Positions 1 to 5,731 of a stretch of 6,519 nt of DNA are shown piece after piece (the stretch's first letter is position 1; each line of letters opens with the position of its first letter). This DNA is from Pseudomonadota bacterium. Lineage in GTDB: Bacteria > Pseudomonadota > Gammaproteobacteria > Burkholderiales > Thiobacillaceae. The stretch is taken from positions 1 to 6,519 of the forward strand of contig JAJYXA010000189.1 in NCBI GenBank assembly GCA_021791235.1. Reading direction: 5' to 3'. The notes below the pieces were generated by a model, which had not been told where the DNA came from, made no database searches, and saw only the letters and a list, made by a program, of their open reading frames with translations. Made by a program: the position numbers and the translations under genes.

Positions 1-1
1 C

Positions 2-2230
2 GAGGCGCCCTGGCTGTCGACGGTTGAGGCCATCGGCGATACCGCGCATCACATGGTGGGCCTGGTGGTGGTCAAGCCGGACAACACCGACGACGTCAAG
101 CGTGCGGATTTCCATAGCGTGGGCACGGTGGTGCGCATCCATCACCCGGTTCGTTCCGACGGCAAGATGCAGTTCATCGCCGAGGGCGCAAAGCGCTTCC
201 GCATCGTCGAGTGGCTGTCTGACACGGTGCCGTACAAGGTCCGGGTCGACTATCCGAACGAGACCGGCAAGCCGGAATCGGAGGAAATCCGCGCCTATTC
301 CATCGCCATCATCAACACCATCAAGGAACTGCTGCCGCTCAACCCGCTGTATTCGGAGGAGCTGAAGTTCTTCCTCAACCGCTTCGGCCCCAACGAGCCT
401 TCCCAGCTGACCGATTTCGCTGCCAGCCTCACCACCGCGTCGAAGCAGGCCCTGCAGGACGTGCTGGAGGCCTTCAGCCTGAAGAAGCGCATGGAAAAGG
501 TGCTGGTGCTGCTGAAGAAGGAGCTCGACGTCGCGCGCCTGCAGTCCGACATCCGCGAAAAGGTCGACGAGAAGATGAGCGAGCAGCAGCGCGAGTTTTT
601 CCTGCGCCAGCAGCTGAAGGCGATCCAGAAGGAGCTCGGCCTTGCCAAGGACGACAAGACGGCCGAGCTCGACACGTTCAACGAGCGCATCGCCAAGCTG
701 ACGCTGCCCGAGCAGGCGAAGAAGCGCGTCGACGAGGAGATGCACAAGCTGTCGCTGCTGGAGACCGGTTCGCCCGAATACACCGTCACCCGCAACTATC
801 TCGACTGGCTGACCGTGCTGCCGTGGGGCGTGCACACCCAGGACAAGATCGATCTCGACCGCGCGCGCAAGATACTCGACCGCGACCACGACGGGCTGGA
901 GGACGTGAAGGATCGCATCATCGAATTCCTTGCCGTCGGCGCGATGAAGGGCGAAATGTCCGGCTCGATCCTGCTGCTGATTGGGCCACCGGGCGTCGGC
1001 AAAACCTCGATCGGCAAATCCGTCGCCGAGGCGCTGGGGCGCAAGTTCTACCGTTTTTCGGTTGGCGGCATGCGCGACGAGGCCGAGATCAAAGGGCACC
1101 GCCGCACCTACATCGGCGCCATGCCCGGCAAGTTCGTGCAGGCGTTGAAGGAAGTCGGCTCGGCCAACCCGGTCATCATGCTGGATGAAATCGACAAGAT
1201 CGGCGCCAGCTACCAGGGCGACCCCGCCTCGGCGCTGCTGGAAGTGCTCGATCCCGAGCAGAACGCCGATTTCCTCGACCATTACCTCGACGTGCGCTTC
1301 GATCTGTCGAAGGCGTTGTTCATCTGCACCGCGAACGATTTTTCGATTCCGTCGGCGCTGCTCGACCGCATGGAAGTCATCCGCCTGTCGGGCTACATCA
1401 CCGAGGAAAAAATCGCCATCGCCAAACATCACCTGTGGCCGCGTGTACTGGAACGGGCCGGACTGAAGAAGAACCAGCTCGTCATCAGCGAAGGCGCGCT
1501 GCGTCACGTGATCGAGGGCTATGCGCGCGAGGCAGGGGTACGCAACCTGGAAAAGCAGCTGGGGCGGGTGGCGCGCAAGGCCGTGGTCAAGATCCTCGGC
1601 GGCGGCGCCACGCCGATCAAGATCGGCGTCAAGGAAGTCGAGGCCTATCTCGACAAGCCGGTGTTCTCCAAGGAGAAGCCAATCACGGGCATCGGCGTGG
1701 TCACGGGGCTGGCTTGGACCGCGCTGGGCGGCACCACGCTGCCGGTCGAAGCGACGCGCGTGCACACCCTCAACCGGGGCTTCAAACTCACCGGCAAGCT
1801 CGGCGACGTGATGAAGGAATCGGCCGAGATCGCCTACAGCTATGTCGCCTCGCACCTGAAGGCCTATGGCGCCGACGCGAAGTTTTTCGACACCAGTTTC
1901 GTCCACTTGCACGTGCCGGAAGGCGCCACGCCCAAGGACGGCCCGAGTGCCGGTGTCACCATGGCCACCGCGCTGCTCTCGTTGGCGAAAAATGCCAAGA
2001 TCGGCCGCCCGCTGGCAATGACCGGCGAACTGACGCTGACCGGTCAGGTGCTGCCGGTGGGCGGCATCCGCGAAAAAGTCATCGCCGCGCGCCGCATCGG
2101 CATCGACGAACTGATCCTGCCTGAGGCCAACCGGCGCGACTTTGACAAGCTGCCCGACCACATCCGCGCCGGGATGACGGTGCATTTCGCGAAGCGGTAT
2201 CAGGATGTGGCGGCGGTGGTGTTCGGGTGA
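2..2230 (+). CDS. lon: ATP-dependent Lon protease, 5' end outside window
   Basis: Lon is a cytoplasmic hexameric AAA+ Ser-Lys protease that unfolds and degrades damaged proteins and short-lived regulators. The frame is open from the left edge; the ATG at 53 is internal, because the residues before it (ending IGDTAHH) already belong to the Lon N-terminal substrate-binding domain. About 742 codons are present; roughly the first 40-60 are missing compared with the usual ~780-810. Order of domains: N-domain, helical coiled-coil linker (about 480-790), AAA+ module with Walker A GPPGVGKT at 983-1006 and Walker B VIMLDEID at 1172-1195, then the protease domain. The catalytic Ser codon is at 1946-1948 (PKDGPSAG) and the catalytic Lys codon at 2075-2077 (GGIREK). 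They are 43 residues apart, as in E. coli Lon (S679/K722). All key residues are intact. The C-terminus ends at VFG, without a long tail. It may be a second, divergent lon paralogue, but that cannot be decided from this window. Confidence 0.97.
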   Translation, partial: EAPWLSTVEAIGDTAHHMVGLVVVKPDNTDDVKRADFHSVGTVVRIHHPVRSDGKMQFIAEGAKRFRIVEWLSDTVPYKVRVDYPNETGKPESEEIRAYSIAIINTIKELLPLNPLYSEELKFFLNRFGPNEPSQLTDFAASLTTASKQALQDVLEAFSLKKRMEKVLVLLKKELDVARLQSDIREKVDEKMSEQQREFFLRQQLKAIQKELGLAKDDKTAELDTFNERIAKLTLPEQAKKRVDEEMHKLSLLETGSPEYTVTRNYLDWLTVLPWGVHTQDKIDLDRARKILDRDHDGLEDVKDRIIEFLAVGAMKGEMSGSILLLIGPPGVGKTSIGKSVAEALGRKFYRFSVGGMRDEAEIKGHRRTYIGAMPGKFVQALKEVGSANPVIMLDEIDKIGASYQGDPASALLEVLDPEQNADFLDHYLDVRFDLSKALFICTANDFSIPSALLDRMEVIRLSGYITEEKIAIAKHHLWPRVLERAGLKKNQLVISEGALRHVIEGYAREAGVRNLEKQLGRVARKAVVKILGGGATPIKIGVKEVEAYLDKPVFSKEKPITGIGVVTGLAWTALGGTTLPVEATRVHTLNRGFKLTGKLGDVMKESAEIAYSYVASHLKAYGADAKFFDTSFVHLHVPEGATPKDGPSAGVTMATALLSLAKNAKIGRPLAMTGELTLTGQVLPVGGIREKVIAARRIGIDELILPEANRRDFDKLPDHIRAGMTVHFAKRYQDVAAVVFG

Positions 2231-2264
2231 GGCGGGCTGACCATGCTGACTGATCTCGGTTCAT

Positions 2265-2291
2265 GCGGCGCAATGCCCTTCCAAGCGCCGC
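2265..2291 (+). terminator. GC-rich hairpin downstream of lon, weak terminator candidate
   Basis: The arms GCGGCGC (2265-2271) and GCGCCGC (2285-2291) are perfectly complementary, 7 bp, around a 13-base loop, and start 35 bases after the lon stop codon. No T-run follows; the next bases are GAGAATATG. It therefore lacks the second half of an intrinsic terminator. It could be an mRNA 3'-end stabiliser or a partial terminator separating lon from the next gene. Confidence 0.3.
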
Positions 2292-2337
2292 GAGAATATG
2301 ATGTAGGATTTCGGCATCACTACGTTCGCATCTAACA

Positions 2338-3057
2338 ATGAACTACGACAACCCTGCAGTACGGCTCCTCTCCCTCCTTGAGAGGGGTAAGACGAAATCG
2401 CCAACCGCCAATTGCCAAGGAGTTTGGGAAGAACTGCTCGAAGCAAACGGTGACCCATCCCTCCTCATGTCGCGACTCGGCAAGGCCATGGAGCTTCCGC
2501 GTCTCACCATTGCCGCATTGAAAGAGGAATTCCCGGAAGAAAGGAATACATGGTCGCACTGGGAAGCCAGAGTCAACACTGCATTCATGGTGCAGAACCT
2601 GCATTCGACTTGGAATTCGTTCATCGACCAAATTGACAGCCACACTCTCACTTACCTGAAGATGGCGTCCACCATGCTTCAGGCGAAAGCCAACACCAAG
2701 CTGATCGCTGATGCCGACCTTGCTACTGTAAGGGAGCAGCTTGATGCAATACTTGTCGAGGTCTTGTCTGCAGAGCTGCCCGAAGAAGTGAAGAGATACC
2801 TGGCCCGGAATCTTCAGAAGATTATTGCAGCGATCGACGAGTACAAACTGACCGGTGCTTTGCCGCTGCTTGATGCCGTTGAGACGACATTTGGTCATGC
2901 GGCGGTTGATGATCAGTACAGATCATTCCTCACTGACACTGAACTCGGCAAGAGACTTCTTGATACGCTTGGGGCGATGGCAAATGTGGTCACGGTGGCC
3001 GTTGGCCTTCCACAACTTCCCCAAGCATTTGCGCTGCTGGCTAGTGCTGTTAATTGA
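2338..3057 (+). CDS. Unrecognised helical protein with hydrophobic C-terminus (cassette gene A)
   Basis: I do not recognise this 239-residue protein. It is almost entirely predicted-helix sequence with no visible catalytic motif, Walker box, zinc site or signal peptide. Residues 1-65 are a small helical region; 100-170 contain amphipathic helices (a run ending VKRYLARNLQKIIAAIDEY). Residues 211-238 are unusually apolar (GAMANVVTVAVGLPQLPQAF) and could form one membrane-associated helix or a buried hairpin. The ATG at 2338 has no convincing Shine-Dalgarno sequence (upstream TTCGCATCTAACA). It begins 107 bases after lon, in the same direction, and ends in a double stop TGATAG 37 bases before the next gene, so both probably share a transcript. 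Three hand-counted 60-base lines give 52-55% G+C against about 65% in lon, which suggests a different origin. The reverse strand is also open over much of it, but that reading has no protein-like character. Confidence 0.75.
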   Translation: MNYDNPAVRLLSLLERGKTKSPTANCQGVWEELLEANGDPSLLMSRLGKAMELPRLTIAALKEEFPEERNTWSHWEARVNTAFMVQNLHSTWNSFIDQIDSHTLTYLKMASTMLQAKANTKLIADADLATVREQLDAILVEVLSAELPEEVKRYLARNLQKIIAAIDEYKLTGALPLLDAVETTFGHAAVDDQYRSFLTDTELGKRLLDTLGAMANVVTVAVGLPQLPQAFALLASAVN

Positions 3058-3094
3058 TAGCAGAGGCCCCAAATCCAACATGTATTGCTGCTAA

Positions 3095-3967
3095 ATGAAT
3101 GACATGACCGAAGCCGCGCCTGCCGGCGAACTGTTCTCACGCGTGTACCTTGAGCGCGGCGCACCGTTGCAGGACAACGCTCGGTTCCGCAACAGGCTGG
3201 ACGCCTTTTTGGCGGATTTCTGGAAAGAGCATAGAGGAATCAGTCATTACCTAAAACAAGAGGCTGGACTGATCATCCCCCCGCGTGGCAGCTCTTATAA
3301 TTTTGAGAAATTTTTTGCCAATGACCCAATTGAACACGTACTCGATGCAATAACGCTGATCTGGCAATACCTCCGCGCTACGTACCAACAATGGACAAAG
3401 GCCGGTACGCTGACTTTCCCCGCGGCGGATGCTTGGCACGCTTTCGTCTCACGCGCACTGCGCGAAGAGAACTTGGGGTACCGGATCGACGCGGAGTGCG
3501 GCGTCCACTACTTCATGGACGAGGAGTTCGAGCGGAACCGCGTGTCCGCGCTGAGTTGTCTGGGCGCGGCCCGGTATGCTGGCGTCAAGACAGCGTTAGA
3601 GGCGGCTCACGGATACCTCGACGCCCAGCCTGCTGACACAAAGGCCTCGGTCCGTTCCGCATTCGAGGCGCTGGAAATCCTCGCCAGGCTCATGGACCCG
3701 GCCAGCAAGAACCTGAACAAATGGATGGTCGAGAACAAGCTCAAACCGCTCGCGTTGGCTGGCGCCGCCGAGGCTACGGAGCAGGATACGGTATCAAAGC
3801 TGTTCGATGGGTTGGCGCAGGCGGTCGACGGGCTGCACAACTACCGGCACGGCCAGCCGACGGAAGAACCCGTCGCACCTTCGATGAACATGGCGGTGTA
3901 CTCCCTCTCCACGATTGCCGCTTCCTTGCGCTGGCTGGTGGCAGTGGATGTCAAGCAGCAAACCTAG
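3095..3967 (+). CDS. AbiJ/HEPN-like protein, putative abortive-infection type (cassette gene B)
   Basis: This 290-residue protein has no certain name. The order of its segments resembles AbiJ-NTD4/HEPN abortive-infection proteins. An N-terminal helical part contains FRNRLDAFLADFW (31-43), HYLKQEAGLIIPP (51-63) and a helix ending VLDAITLIWQYL (82-93). A linker LGYRIDAECGVHYFMDEEFE (127-146) is followed by TALEAAHGYL, then SVRSAFEALEILARLM (185-200), matching the SIKEAISAVE-type helix of that family. Near the end is LHNYRHGQ (247-254), where family members have a G-I-R-H or R-N..HG segment, and a last helix YSLSTIAASLRWLV. HEPN domains are often RNases with an Arg/His pair; here R251 and H252 are adjacent, so activity is uncertain. 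The start at 3095 has no Shine-Dalgarno sequence; ATG 3104 (Met4) is an alternative. It follows gene A by 37 bases. G+C is uneven: a hand-counted line is about 37% at 3301-3360 and 65% at 3541-3600. Confidence 0.75.
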   Translation: MNDMTEAAPAGELFSRVYLERGAPLQDNARFRNRLDAFLADFWKEHRGISHYLKQEAGLIIPPRGSSYNFEKFFANDPIEHVLDAITLIWQYLRATYQQWTKAGTLTFPAADAWHAFVSRALREENLGYRIDAECGVHYFMDEEFERNRVSALSCLGAARYAGVKTALEAAHGYLDAQPADTKASVRSAFEALEILARLMDPASKNLNKWMVENKLKPLALAGAAEATEQDTVSKLFDGLAQAVDGLHNYRHGQPTEEPVAPSMNMAVYSLSTIAASLRWLVAVDVKQQT

Positions 3968-4071
3968 CTAGAACCGCGCATCGGGTGGCAGGTTTTGCAT
4001 AACAACATTCACATCATCCCGGTCGCCCAGGCCGCGCGGATGCATCGGGCACGCCCCGGGCAGAGCACGAC

Positions 4072-4683
4072 TCAGATGAACAGACAGACGTCCGACTTCT
4101 GCGCCTGCGGCAGGAAACTCGCCGCACCGATCCAGCCCGCGATCTCCGGAATGAAGTCGTCCTGCGAATAGCCGAACAGGTCGACCGTCATCTGGCAGGC
4201 GTACAGCTTGGCGTCGGCCTCGATGCAGGCGCTGCGCAATTCGTCGATGCTGGCGACGCCCTTGCTTTTCACCGTTTGCGCCATCAGCCCAGTTGCCACT
4301 TTCTCGAATCCCGGTATGCCGGCCATGACGACGTTCGGCACTTTCCAGTTGATGTCTTTCAGCCATTGCGGGCCGAACGGCATCTTCATCGGCATGCTCG
4401 GATTGCCGAGCGGGCTGATCTCCAGATGCAGGTCCTTCTTCAGCAGTTCGAGACCATAGAAGGTGAAGAACACCGACACGTCCCAGCCGAGCGCGCCGGC
4501 GGTCGAGGCGAGGATGAAGGGCGGGTAGGCCCAGTCCAGCGTGCCCTTGGTGGCGATGATCGAGAGCGACGGCACGTGCGCGGCTTCGCGCTCGGCCATT
4601 TTCGCTTCGAAGCGCTGGTCGAACCACTGGTTGAGCAGGGACGGGCCCAGGCTTTCGGCAATGCTTTTTTCGGTTGCGCCCAT
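4072..4683 (-). CDS. dsrE2: DsrE2-type sulfurtransferase protein (DsrE/F-like, COG2210-type)
   Basis: DsrE2 proteins belong to the DsrE/DsrF/DsrH-like fold and take part in cytoplasmic sulfur transfer. They are found with TusA, often with a rhodanese, in sulfur-oxidising bacteria. This 203-residue protein is of normal family length. Diagnostic segments are SLSIIATKGTLDWAYPPFIL (39-58), VFFTFYGLELLKKDL (71-85), the loop SPLGNPSMPMKMP (90-102), and near the C-terminus ACIEADAKLYACQMTVDLFGY (from residue 152). Cys163 in ACQMT is the best candidate sulfur-carrying residue; Cys153 and Cys200 are further cysteines. The apolar stretch 52-66 is family-typical and may lie near the membrane. The start at 4683 has GAGGAG (minus strand, 4695-4690) six bases upstream, and this site overlaps the tusA stop codon, so translation of the two genes is coupled. 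The gene converges on cassette gene B with about 100 bases between. Confidence 0.9.
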   Translation of the reverse strand: MGATEKSIAESLGPSLLNQWFDQRFEAKMAEREAAHVPSLSIIATKGTLDWAYPPFILASTAGALGWDVSVFFTFYGLELLKKDLHLEISPLGNPSMPMKMPFGPQWLKDINWKVPNVVMAGIPGFEKVATGLMAQTVKSKGVASIDELRSACIEADAKLYACQMTVDLFGYSQDDFIPEIAGWIGAASFLPQAQKSDVCLFI

Positions 4684-4689
4684 GGTCGT

Positions 4690-4695
4690 CTCCTC
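4690..4695 (-). promoter_or_regulatory. dsrE2 ribosome binding site inside the tusA stop
   Basis: GAGGAG on the minus strand, six bases before the dsrE2 ATG. It overlaps the tusA stop codon (TGA, 4696-4694), so ribosomes finishing tusA are placed on the dsrE2 start. This fixes the dsrE2 start and supports a coupled pair with a fixed protein ratio. Confidence 0.8.
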
Positions 4696-4927
4696 AGGCC
4701 TTGCGGATGAGAAATTCGAACTCGCCCTGATTCGCGCTCGACGCGATCAGCTCGTTGCCGGTCTGCGTGCAGAAGGCCTGCATGTCCTTCAGCGAGCCGG
4801 GGTCGGTGGCAGTGATGGCGAGGATTTCACCCGCGGCCATGGCGGACAGGGTTTTTTTCGTGCGCAGGATCGGCAGCGGGCAGTTCATGCCGCGGGTGTC
4901 CAGGGTCTGGGTTGCGTTTGTGCTCAT
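4694..4927 (-). CDS. tusA: TusA-family sulfur carrier protein
   Basis: TusA (SirA-like, COG0425) is a small cytoplasmic protein that carries sulfur as a persulfide on one cysteine and hands it to partner proteins, for tRNA thiolation, cofactor synthesis or, in sulfur oxidisers, the dissimilatory pathway. The 77-residue protein has the family signature DTRGMNCPLPILRTKK with the CPLP motif at 16-19; Cys16 is the carrier residue. It is followed by the usual GEILAITATDPGSLKDM segment and a C-terminal FEFLIRK strand. The start is placed at 4927, not at the upstream in-frame ATG (4975), because GAGGAGG lies seven bases before 4927 and the longer reading would run through a regulator operator. It is the first gene of a pair with dsrE2, ten bases downstream. 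Two operators lie upstream, at 4949-4962 and 5037-5050. The context suggests a sulfur-metabolism role rather than tRNA thiolation. Confidence 0.93.
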   Translation of the reverse strand: MSTNATQTLDTRGMNCPLPILRTKKTLSAMAAGEILAITATDPGSLKDMQAFCTQTGNELIASSANQGEFEFLIRKA

Positions 4928-4934
4928 GATGAAA

Positions 4935-4941
4935 CCTCCTC
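4935..4941 (-). promoter_or_regulatory. Strong Shine-Dalgarno fixing the tusA start
   Basis: GAGGAGG on the minus strand with seven bases to the ATG at 4927-4925. It is the best ribosome binding site on the minus strand here and decides the 77-codon tusA start against the longer frame from 4975. Confidence 0.85.
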
Positions 4942-4948
4942 TAGTAGA

Positions 4949-4962
4949 TGACCGTTCGGTCA
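4949..4962. promoter_or_regulatory. TetR-family operator O1 (tusA leader)
   Basis: TGACCG-TT-CGGTCA: 6-bp arms that are exact inverted repeats, equivalently GACC-N4-GGTC. It lies seven bases upstream of the tusA Shine-Dalgarno sequence. The same 14-mer recurs with one change at O3 and two at O2. All three copies sit beside the tetR-type gene or its neighbour, as expected for its binding site. The half-sites resemble the NemR box of E. coli, recalled as TAGACC-N4-GGTCTA. Confidence 0.75.
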
Positions 4963-4969
4963 AGCAAAT

Positions 4970-4986
4970 CGGCAAAAAAATTGCCG
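4970..4986. repeat. Short inverted repeat with A5/T5 loop between O1 and O2
   Basis: CGGCAA-AAAAA-TTGCCG: 6-bp arms around a five-base loop, seven bases upstream of O1 on the tusA side. If transcription starts upstream near O2, it would form a small leader hairpin (loop UUUUU in the tusA direction). No T-run follows the second arm, so it is not a standard terminator. Role unknown. Confidence 0.35.
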
Positions 4987-5036
4987 GGTGGAAAAGCCGG
5001 GCACACGGGCTGGGGGATATCCGACCCGGTGTCGCT

Positions 5037-5050
5037 AGACCGGTCGGTTA
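5037..5050. promoter_or_regulatory. TetR-family operator O2 (distal tusA site)
   Basis: AGACCG-GT-CGGTTA matches O1 at 12 of 14 positions if the central two bases are not counted as differences. With the preceding T it reads TAGACC-GGTC-GGTTA, close to the NemR half-site. Its centre is 88 bases from the centre of O1. I could not place a convincing -10/-35 pair for tusA, but it must lie in this region (4942-5090). Confidence 0.6.
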
Positions 5051-5089
5051 AATCGGAATCGAAAAAATGCGGCCCTGAGCACATGACCC

Positions 5090-5695
5090 TTACTCGCCTG
5101 CCGCTTCGATGCGCAGGGTCTTGATCGCCGGTCCCAGGCGGTAGAGCACCTCGGGGTCGTTCTGCGACTTGGCCAGCAGGATCACGCCTTCGAGATAGGC
5201 CAGCATGGCTTCGGCGGTCAGGTCGGCGTCGAGCGGCGGAATCGTGCCGGCGGCCACCGCCTGCTCCAGGGTTTCCTTGAAACGCGATTTGGCCCGCGTG
5301 AAAATGGCGAGCAGCTTGGCGCGCAGGATGTCGTCCTGGGTGCTGACTTCGAGCGTCAGGTTGCCGAAGATGCAGCCCAGCATGCGCCCGTGCACCTGTT
5401 TGATCGATTTCTGCCAGAAGTAGGCGGCGTCGACCAGATAGTCGATCCGCTCCATCGGCGGCAGGGCCGGGTCGAAGGCCTCGGCGACGAAGCCGTTCGC
5501 CCACTCGTCCGCAAACTCGTCGATCACGGCCATGACCAGGTCGCGCTTGGACGGGAAGAAGTGGTAAAAGCTGCCCTTTTGCACGCCGGCGCTCTCGCAG
5601 ATTTCCTGGATGCCTACATTGGCGTAGCTACGCGAGTGGAAGCGCGGCTTGGCGGCGGCGATGATACGCGAGCGGGTGTCGGTTGCGATATTCAT
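5090..5695 (-). CDS. NemR-like TetR-family transcriptional repressor
   Basis: A 201-residue TetR/AcrR-family repressor. The N-terminal DNA-binding part contains the helix-turn-helix IQEICESAGVQKGSFYHFFP (29-48), followed by SKRDLV. The rest is the helical ligand or dimerisation domain. Two residues stand out. Cys108 lies in GRMLGCIFGNL, at the place of NemR Cys106 (GCL). Lys176 lies in LEGVILLAKSQND, at the place of NemR Lys175 (ANLQAK). In NemR these sense bleach and reactive electrophiles; that they do so here is inference. The start is set at 5695 rather than the in-frame ATG at 5731, because the upstream codons would be formed by operator O3. There is no Shine-Dalgarno sequence, and a -10-like TAGCAT ends seven bases before the ATG, so the message may be leaderless. 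It lies upstream of tusA in the same direction, 162 bases away, and probably represses itself and tusA-dsrE2. Confidence 0.92.
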   Translation of the reverse strand: MNIATDTRSRIIAAAKPRFHSRSYANVGIQEICESAGVQKGSFYHFFPSKRDLVMAVIDEFADEWANGFVAEAFDPALPPMERIDYLVDAAYFWQKSIKQVHGRMLGCIFGNLTLEVSTQDDILRAKLLAIFTRAKSRFKETLEQAVAAGTIPPLDADLTAEAMLAYLEGVILLAKSQNDPEVLYRLGPAIKTLRIEAAGE

Positions 5696-5702
5696 GTAGC
5701 GG

Positions 5703-5731
5703 ATGCTAGTTGACCGTTCGGTAAAATGCAA
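5703..5731 (-). promoter_or_regulatory. Putative promoter of the TetR gene overlapping O3
   Basis: On the minus strand, TTGCAT (5731-5726) and TAGCAT (5708-5703) are separated by exactly 17 bases and enclose operator O3. Matches to the sigma-70 consensus are modest (3/6 and 4/6). The arrangement, an operator filling the spacer, is typical of self-repressing TetR genes. The start point would fall at or next to the ATG at 5695. Confidence 0.4.
5711..5724. promoter_or_regulatory. TetR-family operator O3 (autoregulation)
   Basis: TGACCG-TT-CGGTAA differs from O1 at one position of 14 (A for C at position 13). It lies 16 bases upstream of the chosen start of the repressor gene, between its -35 and -10 candidates. 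This predicts that the repressor shuts off its own synthesis. Confidence 0.75.

Noticed and set aside
2274..2302. Promoter for cassette gene A with -10 TATGAT at 2297-2302
   Set aside because: The -10 resembles consensus, but the hexamer at the right distance upstream (TGCCCT) does not match a -35, so it is not listed as a feature.
2332..2898. 188-codon open frame on the minus strand opposite gene A
   Set aside because: Its composition (Cys-, His- and Arg-rich, no helical periodicity) is not protein-like, and the plus-strand frame gives a coherent charged helical protein in operon order with gene B.
3971..4071. Bidirectional terminator between convergent gene B and dsrE2
   Set aside because: Only short 4-5 bp pairings (such as CGGG/CCCG) and an isolated GATGCATC palindrome are seen, with no T-run on either strand.
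3968..4627. 219-codon minus-strand frame across dsrE2
   Set aside because: Over dsrE2 it is an Arg/Gly-rich shadow of the real gene in another frame. Only the last 25 codons lie outside dsrE2, and these are listed as a low-interest finding.
4928..4975. Longer tusA start at 4975
   Set aside because: The extra residues are encoded by operator O1 and the Shine-Dalgarno region; GAGGAGG clearly serves ATG 4927.
4941..5504. 187-codon minus-strand frame over the TetR gene and tusA promoter
   Set aside because: Arg/Ala-rich shadow of the TetR gene; it runs through operators O1 and O2 and has no ribosome site.
5696..5731. Longer TetR start at 5731
   Set aside because: The added codons are operator O3 and the promoter; TetR proteins normally begin about ten residues before the first helix, as from 5695.
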